Source: Takakia lepidozioides
Lineage: Eukaryota > Streptophyta > Takakiopsida > Takakiales > Takakiaceae
DNA: 64,000 nucleotides
Assembly (NCBI GenBank): GCA_030704615.1
Contig: CM060732.1
Coordinates: forward strand, 39,785,053 to 39,849,052
Reading direction: 5' to 3'
Shown piece by piece: positions 44,215 through 55,414 of this stretch. Made by a program: the position numbers and the translations under genes. Position 1 is the stretch's first letter; every line of letters begins with the position of its first letter. Below the pieces are notes generated by a model, which ran no database searches, was not told where the DNA came from, and saw only the letters and a program-made list of their open reading frames with translations.

Positions 44215-46181
44215 TCATCTCTTTGTCTGCAAGGTCTTCACTAGTTTGTCACTCCACACAGTAATGTAACCTACAGTGTCTCCCAACTCAGTGTGATGAG
44301 GCTTCATGGATTTGTTGTGATATGGTAGAGGGGCATTGGGAATGCGGACATCATCAATGTGGATGGCCACATAGCCTTCTGGCACAACAGGGTACCCTTC
44401 ACTCACCTCCATCCCTTGGAGACCAGCAATGCGGCCAGATCCGGCTGTTGATCGCGAAACAGTGTCTATGAGCTTGACATGGTCTCCCACCACGAACTGC
44501 CATCCCAGCCCAAACATGGCATATTGCATGAGAATTGTGGAACATGGATCGTGGAACGTATTGTGTCTACAAGGTCTACAAGGAGCTAATAACAATTTGT
44601 CTATCCAGGTCGGGAAGGGGAGAATAGCAGATGCATACACTTACCCCATTCTGCGAATCAGGGATCAGTGGTGTCGGCTTCCTCAAAGGGTGAAGGTGTG
44701 CTGCCCTTTGATTTGGGGGGCCTCGTTTGTGGCCAAGCACCTACAACCAACCAACAAGCACCAAAAATGTATATTATCTACACTGGGAACTCAAATTACA
44801 CTAACACAATAAGATGCACCCAAACTGTCAATGCCTACAGTTGACACTGCGACAGTAATTTGACAAACTCTATCACAACATGTTTTACTGCCACAACTTA
44901 AGCACAAATGAGGCTGGCAATGGCACAAGGGAGTCACACAAAAATGCCTCTAATGTCTGGCACTGTGTACCACACTACAAAGTATGTTACCTGGCGAGGC
45001 TGAATGGCTCGAGGGCTGATAGCTTGTTGCCCAAATGTGGGTTGCCCTTTGAGATATTCTGGAATGCTCGGAGCCTTAGCTGCCCCCTCCAAGAAGGGCC
45101 ATAAGCTGGTCAGAAGGAAATTATCATTGTGCGCCTCTACAGAACGACTTCTCCAAGGCAGTGGGAAAATGGCGCTGTATGCTGGATTTTTTGACCCCTT
45201 GTGCGGTGTGTCGTCAACAAGAAGAGTGGTTTCAGGATTCCAGACACAGTTGTCCCGCCACACTGTAGATAGGTTCTTCAGAAACCGTGGTTTCATGGGC
45301 AGGCTCCCATCCATGTCAGTGGACTGCTCACAATATCCCCCATCCCACTTGAATGCAAGGTCACGGTGCCCATGGAAAAGCCAGTCCACTGTGGGTAGGA
45401 AGTTACGTGGTTGCATACAAGACCATGCTGCCACTTCAAAGTGTTCGAAACACTTGTCCAAAAAAGCTTTGCAACCAGGCCTTACAACGACCATCTTGCT
45501 ACCACATAATTTGTGCTCAAGGCCATTTGGAACCACAAACGCATTACCGCTCCCGACATGGACGCACTCACACAGCAATCCATTAATATCTAGGATGAGC
45601 AAATGCTTGCCCTTCTCTACTATTGTGTGCACGACATTCTCCGACATTAATTGAAGGTTGGGAGTGGAAGTGACAACCGTGGGTTGCTGGGTAATATCTG
45701 CCCGCGGGGAAACAAGGTCAATGTCCAGGGTTGTCTCAGATGCCCCCACCGTGACAGCAGCAGGCCGGAGTTCTGCATGCGCCTCCACTACCGCACAGTG
45801 TGACAGAACTGCACGAGGACGCGTAAGTTCCTTGGTAGGGGTGTCGTCCCCTCCACCTAGGCCAACATGCTCCACCTGCACATCATCCTCGGATGCATCA
45901 ACGGGAGTGACATTACCTGGTGACATGCCAGGCAAGTCAAACCTGTCCTCCAGACGTCTTGAGGCTGAAGGGCCAGCGATGCACGAGCTGTTTGCTATGG
46001 ATGAGCCCACTAAGGTAGGTGAGGAAATGCTGATCCCAAATTTCTCAGCCATGGCCTTCTGGTACATCATCACATGCGATATTGTAGCCTTCAAATCCAT
46101 CATATCTTTGTGTTGTGCACCCTGTGCTCTTTCCATATCCTCCACTTTGCGAGCAATTGCTGAATACCCAGAGGTCCCCTC
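44215..46181 (-). CDS. FCP1-like (NLI/CTD phosphatase) domain gene, element-encoded
   Basis: The main exon, 44991-46181, begins after a good acceptor (cttgcag). It encodes a coiled-coil-like start (ARKVEDMERAQGAQHKDMMD), a Ser/Thr/Pro linker, then an FCP1 homology domain (about residues 190-380 of the exon). That domain has KHLLILDINGLLCE (motif I), VVRPGCKAFLDKCFEHFEVA, WNPETTLLVDDTPHKGSKNP (motif III/IV) and WPFLEGAA. Motif I has Asn at the second Asp of DxDxT, as in plant DLNGLL-type relatives, so phosphatase activity is doubtful. A likely small exon lies at about 44640-44745. A final segment, 44215-44640, carries a KOW-like GWQFVVGDHVKLID. How the last exons join is not settled. Confidence 0.65.
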
Positions 46182-46799
46182 CTGCAAGGTCCACGCAAGT
46201 CCATGAACAACATGAGAACATCATGCCGTTGGTAGGGAAAATGCCTAGAACAAAATAATCGACAAAAAATGGGAGAAAGAATGATCACTTGGATCTCACC
46301 ATCCGCTCGCTGGTCAATGTTCTGCTTACTGAACCTTCCTGGATTTCATGCAACGATGGACTTCGGCCTCGCTCCTTTGCCTGCATTTGTCATGTACCAG
46401 CTCAGTATGCTAGCATGGTCAACCTGACGAGCGACATACCATTCTGTGACAACAGTGATTGAACAGAGGTTTGTCAGACATACTGTTGGGATGCAACCAA
46501 TATTGGTATCCCCGCGCCCACTAACCTAGTCACTATGTCTGTAGTAATACAGAGAGCTGAGTGACAAATGCAGCTAATGCAGAAGAGTAATCACCAGCAC
46601 AACACTACCCTATGTTAATGACCACAAAAAGTCATGTTAACACTCACACTCACTCTCACTATTGCAGTTTCAAATACTGCCCTGACATCATCATTGCACG
46701 ACAACTTTGATCAGACCCTCCTCTATCCACACTTACAGATTGGTATGTAAAATGAGGACCCCACGCACTTCACAACTTTGCCAGGTTCGGGTAATCCGG

Positions 46800-47405
46800 G
46801 TTTTCTAGTAATCCAATAATCCGGGTTTTCCAGATATCCTCTAGAAAACCCTTCACACAAGCATCAATCTGTTGTGTGTGATTTGCCCAAAAACTAGGCC
46901 TCAGGAAGGCCTGGGCTTTTGGCTCAGCCTCTCAACTTTCAAAGTTGGTGAACAGGGGTACAGGCACAATTCCCTTGATTGAATCAAAGACAGCGTCTCT
47001 TTGGTGAGAGAACCCCGGACAGTGTATCAGAAAATGAATATTGTCTTCAGATTGCCCACACAACGGATAAATTGCACTCTCCCTTTCCTCTCTGCTTCTG
47101 TTTGCTGTTCAAAGGTAGGCTTGCTTCCTGCCCTGAGTTTAAATTTCAGTCTAGTGCCGAGAGTGGGTAGACCCTTGAGGTCATCCAAGATGTCCACCCC
47201 CATGTCACTGACTACAAAGAAGTTCAGGGAAGTTCTCTGCCTAACTTCATTTTCATCAGACAATCTGATGGCAACAGACATGCCTTCAGACACTACAGCC
47301 TCTAAGTCAGATATATCCAGCTGGGTCAATACTTGCGGATCCAGATCCAGGTCCAGGTCTTTGAGAATCTTTTGTACTCTCTTCTGCCAGGACTTAGCCT
47401 GTTTC
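46800..47405 (-). mobile_element. LINE ORF2 3' fragment inside the large element
   Basis: Nearly collinear with 1-622 plus 3940-4200. On minus it runs from [20 protein letters not shown] through [13 protein letters not shown] to a C-x2-C-x8-H-x4-C zinc knuckle (CVGNL region near 47050) and the VKGFLEDI end at 46830. It lacks the extreme 3' tail. It separates the FCP1-like exon from Pro-rich exons on the same strand, so it may be in an intron. Confidence 0.75.
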
Positions 47406-47409
47406 ACAT

Positions 47410-48808
47410 TATAAACAGTATTGCCCACCGTATGGCCCAAAAGGTTCGTATGGTGGACGTGTAGATGCCGGGTAAGCATGTTGGTCTAGGAGGTAAGGGG
47501 GAATAGGTGGAGGAGAATGGGCATATGGCTGCTGTGGGTAACCACCTGGAGGGGGCTTGTATTGGATGTGCGGGTTGTAAGGGCCCGCAGCGCCATACTA
47601 ATCGGGGGTGGGGTAGGCATGTGGGTAATGTGTGTACGGAGGGTACTGTGGAATAGGTCGTGGAGGTGGTCGTTCTGCGCTTGGGGACTTGTTTGTAGCA
47701 GGGTTGACTTGTTTGAACAACCCCTGCCCCGATGGACTGCCCACCACAGCTGCAGTGCCTTCGATGGAAGCTCGCCTCTTCCTGGCCTGCACAGAATAAA
47801 AACCAATTCAAACATTAAAGTCAATCAAAGCATTCAAATGAAATCATGGCAACTTAGAACAAATTAACGCCGTGCACCTGCCATTTTAAAGCTTTGATTG
47901 TACTCATCCTCCTATGAGCAGGTCCTCATCCCCTCAGACTCATCAGGTGCCCCACACTTCTGTTTACCCATTCAGAAAAGTGGGGGCTGAGCCAAATCTA
48001 CATGGCCAATTCAAAAGCCTACCTAGTGGGGAGACCTCAAAAACCATTGGCATGCTTGTATCAAAGCGTGCATACAAGTACTTGCATCAGTGGGTAGATG
48101 GACTCATTTGAATGGACATTGCATTTTAGTTGTAAACAGAAACATCACTATGTATCAACCTCTTAGTAAGAGCCTTTGACTTTAACCCAAACTATGTACA
48201 CGATGAAGATATAGCAAAAGGGGTTGATTTCCTATCCCATTGTGGGGTTTCACTGCCTATATGCTCAGGCATCCCTTCCTTCCTACATCCCAATTTTTCT
48301 AGCAATGCCATCTCCCCAATGTGAAATTCCCAAAGTGAGAACTTTCCAAATGTGATTGCATTCAAAGTTGTGCCACGTCCACTGCCAGATTTTCTGTGGC
48401 TTCCACCTTTCAACCTCTTCTGTGTGGGAAGTGCATTTACATCCTGGAATGCTAAGAAAGTCTCAGACACGTTCTGTACATTTGCATGCTTCCTTCATGG
48501 GTATGCTGAGCATGTGAATGCATAGAAATGCTGAAGATGTGGCGTCATAGTGAGGAGGTGCTTACAGATGGTGATTTTGCCGGCGACGGGCGTTTCTGGG
48601 GAAGCGAGGGTGCAGGAGCTGGGTGGCGAAGAATATCTTCGCTAGAATCGCCAGTGTGCTCGCCCGCAGGGACACACAACAAATCCTCCTCCTCGTCTTC
48701 GTCTACATACTGTCGTGCCTCGTCGGCCATTGTTTCTAGCCTTCCACTGCGTCTGGGTGGTCCCGTGGGTAGTGGAGGTCGACGGCAAGCACGCCTCACA
48801 ACCATCAT
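47410..48808 (-). CDS. Pro/Tyr-rich exons, possibly 5' part of the FCP1-like gene
   Basis: An ATG at 48808 opens an 81-codon exon: basic MMVVRRACRRPPL, then acidic VDEDEEEDLL, ending at donor gtaagc before 48566. A second exon from 47786 reads ARKRRASIEGTAAVVGSPSG, then a Pro/Tyr-rich tract (PPPRPIPQYPPYTHYPHAYP) with an in-frame TAG and further PPGGYPQQPYAH after it. Same strand and upstream of the FCP1-like exon, so I infer one gene. The TAG argues for decay or an exon boundary. Confidence 0.35.
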
Positions 48809-49236
48809 TCTGTGTACTTAGCAATGCAATCCCAACACTGGGAATGTAGAAAAACTCGTAAACCCAAAAGACAAGGATGCGGGCAATTTCAGGCTAAACC
48901 GTAGACCTCTCACATTTTAAAAAAAAAAACCCTAATGACAAGCCCCTGCAATGCGATGTCTGACAACCCCAAACTAAAGTATTCGGGTCAGTTGAGCACT
49001 CCGGTTGAGGTGGAATGCTCTCCTGCGAGATTTAGGCCACAACACTAGGGTGAGCCGCCTCTCAGTATACTCACAGTGGGTGCGAACCAAACAACTCCGC
49101 CTCAACCTCTTTGTTGCGAGCAATGCAGGTCTCCCTTAGCTTCTCATACGCAGTCAGAGGACCGCACGGAGAGGGCCTGACCATGGCAGTCTGACATCAG
49201 CTGCAAAGACCCTTGCACACCCCCTGTGTAAGTACA

Positions 49237-52200
49237 ATGTATACAACGAGAGCGGGGTTTCGGCTAACAGCTCAACGACTCCGTGTGCGCAGGAAAGATG
49301 AGAAACTGTGGCGACTAGAGGAGGCGCATGCCATTGCACAAGGGCACCGCAAAATATTGTGCAACTGCAAAATATGCCATGGAGGGATCTCGCAGTTTCT
49401 ACCGATGGCCAAAAAACACCTAACAAAGTATGGGAGGGACCCAAACCTTCGACAGTGTACAGTCCCGGTACGCCTTGCACGACGCACGCACTCTGACATG
49501 CTCGCAGCACGCCCGCGCATGTCCGCATTTTGGACAGTCGTGGGAGTGACTGGAGTCCGAACTACGTGTCGTTCTTCCGTTGGATGTATTGGAGTCATGG
49601 AGTCGTAGTGATGGAGTCATGTAGTCGGTAGTAGTAGTCATGTCCATGACTTCATGACCGTGGATCATGGACATTTCAACTACGTGGTGTTCTTCCATTG
49701 GTTGTACTGGAGTCATGTAGTCAGGGTCATGACTACATGGTCGTTGTTGACTGCCATGTGTGAAGGCAATATGCATTTTGGGCTTTTGGCAGTTTGTTGC
49801 CATGTGTCATGCCTTCAACGCACTGCCCACTTGGGCATATTTGTTGAGAGCTTTCACTTTGTTGGTCTGTGCAGATAGCTGTCTGTATGTGGGGATGTCT
49901 CCCTCTATCACAGAGGGTATGTTTGTTTTGTTTTTCGATGAAAACTGTGTTCCTACTTTGCCGTATTATATGAGAGTAGTTTTCATTTGTGTTTGTGTCT
50001 GAGCTCCACAAGCTGCTTCGAAATGAAGTCTGTGGCCGACCAATTTCGTCTCCTGATTCGCAAGTGCGGGGGAGACTTGTAGCATTCACCTGTATTGAAC
50101 TAGTGCAATTCTACAAAGTGTTTGCTTACATGACAGTGTTTAAATGAAATTTCATAATCTGGGAGTTTTGAAAAAAGCCTGTTCATCGTATCCCAATTTA
50201 TGATTTCATTTGCGTTCACAGGGCTACATTACATCCGACTCTGAAGTGGAGGCTGAATGTAGCCTAGAGAGTGTTGCAAACGACGTCAATTTGGATGGAC
50301 AAGACGGCAATGGGCTACGGGGCCAGATTGCCCGTGCTGTGCAAGATGCATTTGAAATATCAGATACCCTCCGGGAGAATCCCACACCTGCCCCAAATGC
50401 CCTTCACTTGGACAATGATGAGGCTGTTGAGAATGGCGCAAATCCCTCTGAAATGCCTGATGGGGAAAATATGGGCGGAGAAGAAGCAGGCGCGCCAAAT
50501 GATCTTCACCATGGAAAACTCATGCGAGAGTCCCAAATCCCCTTATACGATGGGAGCGTTCACAACCGATTGACTGCCACATTGATGTTGCTCAATTCTT
50601 GCGCCACTCACAGATGTACCAACGCATTTGTGGATGAGTTATTTTCATTGTTGAGGCTGGAGATTTTGCCCAAACAAAACACCTTGCCGAAATCGCAGTA
50701 TGAGGCCAAAAATATGATCGCCATGATGGGTCTAGGATACAAACAGATCCATGCCTGTGAGCGTGGATGTGTATTGTTTCGTGGAGACCTCAAAAAGGCT
50801 GCTAATTGCCCCAAGTGCCATAGTCGTCGATACATGGACGGCCGTGGGAAGGTGCCCAAGAAGGTGTTGCGATACTTTCCTCTCATACCTAGATTGAAAC
50901 GGATGTTTCGAGTTAAGACGCTGGCAGAGCTCATGAAGTGGCACAACAATCATAGAAGTGCAGATGGCATGGTCCGGCATGCTGCAGACAGTAAGGCTTG
51001 GTGCCATATTGACAACACATGGCCGGATTTTGCTTCAGATCCAAGAAATCTGCGTCTTGGATTGGCACTGGATGGGGTCAATCCTTATGGCACCAAATCC
51101 ACTTCTTGGTCCACCTGGCCCATCATGGTGCTCAATTATAATCTACCTCCATGGTTGGTAACGAAGAATTTTTTGTCATGTTAACACTCCTCATTCCTGG
51201 AAAGGAATCTGTGACAAGTGAAAATGTGGATGTTTACCTGCAACCACTAGTGGAGGAGCTAACGACATTGTGGGTGGGAGTTGCAGCCGTGGATGTGGCA
51301 GCCATTGAAGGAGAGCGGGCTTTTAACATGCGTGCAGTCCTCATGTGGTCCATACATGACTTCCCCGCCTATGGCTTGTTATCAGGTCAGGTTCACCAAG
51401 GGTACTGTGCTTGTCCAGCATGTGGACCTCAAGTCGATTCCAGATATTCCCCAGCTTGTAAGAAATTGATATTCCAGGGGCATCGACGCTATCTTCCCCA
51501 CAATCATGCCTATAGAAGATCCAGACTTTTTAATGGGGCGCGAGACATGAGACCTGCTCCACATACAGTGACAGCCACCGAAATCAAGGAGCGTGCACGA
51601 CATTACAAACAATGGATTGATGATGGTGGGACTGTAGGCGCACAGAACGATCCCTCCAAGCTCCATGGCGTAAAACGATTGTCCATTCTGTTTGACTTGC
51701 CTTACTGGGAGGTGCGATTACCACACATGTGTTTTGGGAACAAAACAGTGCATTGGTTTTTCATTGTGCATGATTGTTTGTTTACTGAACCTGTGCTGTA
51801 AACATCATTCATGACTGCATTGCAATGTGCCTAATTTGTTAGACCACATGGTGCAGCATCTTATCATCCGCCACACTTTTGATACCATGCATTGCGAGAA
51901 GAACGTGACGGAGAACATAATCAAGACTATTTTCGGCGAGAAGGACACGATGCAAGTTCGCCGCGATATGGAATTGCAGGGCATTTGAAAGCCTCTTTGG
52001 TTACGACGCCATCCCACGAGAGTGGATACATTGGTAATGCCTGATGCGCCATATGTGCTCACAAAACCAGAGCAGCGGGTGTTCCTGGAGATTATCACGA
52101 ATCTGAAAGTACCCACTGGCTATGCCTCTGCTTTCAAAAAACATGTGGTCAAACAAAAGTTGAGCCAATTGAAGTCACATGATTATCACGTGCTAATGCA

Positions 52201-53763
52201 ACAGATCCTCCCACTTGCTCTACGTGGGTTGATGGCGCCTGGGGTTCGCAATGCCATACTAAGAGTGTCCCGTGTGTTTCGCAAGCTTTGTGCAAAATTC
52301 ATTGATCCCACCGAGCATGAGGAATTGAAGAAGGAGGTGGCAGTGACTCTTTGTCTTCTGGAGAAAGAGTTCCCACCCTCATTTTTTGATGTTATGACAC
52401 ATTTACTTATCCACTTGGTGGATGAGGTGGATTTGTGTGGACCTGTAGCTTCTCGGTGGATGTACCCGGTGGAGAGAGCAATGAAGGATTTTAAAGGGTA
52501 TGTGCAAAACTTGGCGAAGCCTGAGGGCAGTATGGCGGAGGGCTACGTGTTTGACGAGGCATTGGGATTTTGTACAGAGTACTTGTCTTCTGTTGATGCT
52601 ACTAGGCGGAGAGTGTGGGATGCAGGAGAGGAGGAATCAGTGTCGGGCTGGGTATTGGAAGGAGTTGGTCGACCACGGAGGTTGACCCTCGAATTGTTGC
52701 AGCTTGTCCACGACTACGTCATTCACAACCATCCCAGTTTGAGCATTATGTTGGGGTAAGTGGCAAACGTTCTGGTACCTGCTATGCATGGGTATGCTTT
52801 GTATAGGTGTGTGTGCAGTAGTTCTTCCATCGGCTGCAGGGGTTGCACTAGATAAATTTCTGTGGTTGTGCGTGTGTTGGCAGGTCCTATGAGGTGGAGA
52901 AATGCAGGTTGGAGACTGAAAATGCTACTAACCAGAACAAGATCCGTGCTCTCCCTCACTTTGCAGAATGGCTGGTAAAAGCAGTCCGCCAGCATGTGTC
53001 AAGTGTTGCCAACCATGCTACTGATTCAGCCTGCAAGGAATTGTTGGACATGTCCAAACCCCCATCAGTAATCGCAACATCATACAAGAGCATGTCGGCT
53101 TATGGAAACCACTTCAGGGTTACTTCAGATGGACTCAACAGCCCCTTTGTGACATATGACTCGGGGGTCTCTACTGTTTTCCAGCATGACAGTACTTGCA
53201 TTGACCGTGAGCAGGTGGTGGAAAGCGTACGGTATGTGGGTGTCATAAAGGAGATTTTAGAATTGGATTATGGCTCCACAAACACCACGGTGCTATTGTG
53301 TTCATGGGTACGTGCACGACGTGTGGGCTCTCAGCCTGTGTCAATGAAGCAGGACGAGTCTGGCTTCACATTGGTGAATTTCTCCCACTTGTTGCCTCCA
53401 CTTGAACAGCCTTTTGTGCTCCCATCACAGGTCGAGCAAGTTTTTTTCTCTGAGTGTGTGAATGAACCGAGATGGAACGTGGTGCTGGAAAAAAACCCCA
53501 GGTCACGCAGGGCTGTTTCTGATGTGAGCATTTGCAACGATGATATTGCAAGTGTATCAGGCCTCTTAGCCCCCAATCACATTGAAGAGACCAATGTTGC
53601 TAGTGACAGGGTGGGCCAGACCATCCAAGTGACACCTGAAGAGGTTGCTTCACTTTACAGAGACATGCGATCTGAGGAAGCACATCCATGTCCCACAGAG
53701 GACAGTTGCGATGGAGATTCAGAGTCCAGTGATGAGGAGTTGGTTGATGTGGATGTGTACTAG
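49237..53763 (+). pseudogene. CACTA-type tnp2 transposase with DUF4216, broken
   Basis: Segments in order: ILCNCKICHGGISQFLPMAK (transposase-associated Cys region, about 49360); exon from 50221 with YEAKNMIAMMGLGYKQIHAC, CPKCHSRRYMD, KVLRYFPLIPRLKRMF, DFASDPRNLRLGLALDGVNP and YNLPPW; frame change; MLTLLIPG, VDVYLQPLVEEL, SIHDFPAYGLLSG and CPACG (to about 51710, donor); HLIIRHTFDTMHCEKNV; an in-frame TGA at about 51986; LKSHDYHVLMQQILPLALRG, FPPSFFDVMTHLLIHLVDE and SRWMYPVERAMKDFKGYV; then exon 52886-53763 with DUF4216-type ILELDYGSTNTTVLLCSW and GFTLVNFSHLLPP. CACTA ends were not found around it, so its own borders are unknown. It is nested in the MULE-like element. Confidence 0.88.
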
Positions 53764-55414
53764 TACCTAGAATGAGGTATGACTTTCCCCCCCAACTGCC
53801 TTCCTCTATCTCAAGTATATGAAGGGTGGTATGGGCAAAATTGAATATGTAATCCCGGTTGATTCATGAATAATGTGGGATTCATAAGACTGGCACTAAG
53901 GGTTGCCCTTGGGGGTGTCCTTTTTGCAGGGTGTTGGAGGTGTCCAACTTACATGGCGTGTCTGTCTGGCAACGTGTCATGACATTTATGTCACTATAGA
54001 CTTTGGAACGGCATGCAAATTTACACATCAGTTCTGCCTTTGGGTACATTGTTGACAAAGTGCATGTGCCTTCCAGTTTACATAACATAATTGCCCCAGT
54101 GATTTTGTGGGTCTTATATTGGGCAGGCTCGTGTTTATGGACCATTGAATACCAATGGAGTGCTTTTAAGCTTGGTCCCTACTTATCATATTTTCATTTT
54201 TCCCCAAAAGAATCTGGCAATCCGCATAGATGATGCTCTGGCTGGTTGAGTGGGTTATTTGCGTAGATGCATTTTATGGGCAGTTTCTCTCATGCCCCAG
54301 CTAACACCATGTGACTCACTTGTATAGTCCCCCATCTGTGAATGGCTCAAGCAGGGTGCAGTACATTCAACACTACAATGTTGCTGCCATGCAGGTGTTC
54401 CATGCCTTGCACCACATCATTATTCCCTGATGTCATCCTGCTGCTGTTCTAGCTTGGGGCAGGTCATTGGGGATATGTACATTAGAGAGAACAACATGAG
54501 CTGTTATCTCAGTTGTTTTATCATACAAGAAGCTGAATTCATGGGCTCTCCCATTCTTAGAAAACCCCCCCATGGCAAAGTGGGTGGATCGGAACAGACC
54601 GTATTGCCAAGCTTCTATTCCAGTAGCACACGGCGTGGAGCTCCGGGATGGCCTACTACAGGGACGACATGCACAAGGCGATATGTTAGAGTGTATTGGA
54701 TTTCATATTTTGTTGGTGTTCTTGGTCACTGCCCAAAGACTTTTGTTGAGCCCATGTTTTGCATCACTCTCATGAGTGAATTTTTTGATTTGCATGAATT
54801 TATCTATCCCCTGAATGCATCATTTGTTCGTCTGTCATTCCGCAGTATGAGGCTTGCTTTTGATGTTGTCGGCGATCAACAAACACTAAAATGCACGCCG
54901 CCATTTGAACGTAACGTCACAAACAGATGCGGTTCCAGATCGCCTCTCTAGCATGTTGGCTTCACGTTCCATTCTTCTCCACAAAGCGCCAACGGCCTAC
55001 TAAGCTGCTTCGTGTGCAACCGTTCCCTTCACTTGCATCCCCCGCACCACAATATCAAAGCCACTTAACCAATCATATGTAGACACCTCATAAGTTGTTC
55101 CATGTCACAGACTCTCCATGTCATGACGACATGTGATGATCTGGCAGAATACATTAGAGTGGCAGTCATGAAGTCATATGTCCGTCTAGCAATATGCACA
55201 CGTCATTCACATATGGGCATGACCCTGACTGGTAGTCATATCCACCATGGCAATATTCCTGGTCAAAGGGTGTTTGACCTGTGTTGCGCAAAGTTCGGAG
55301 TCATACAGTCGCATAACCGGCTTCGTCGTGATCTATGTTATGACTTCAAAAGGCATTTACGACTGCAAATGGCATTTCTGCCACAAATGGGTCGTGACTG
55401 CGCACCCATGGGAG
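53764..55414. other. Unassigned stretch
   Basis: Contains short open frames (for example 54430-54951) without motifs, and from about 55090 a region rich in gtcat/atgac words like that at 43.0 and 49.6 kb. No gene supported. Confidence 0.45.
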
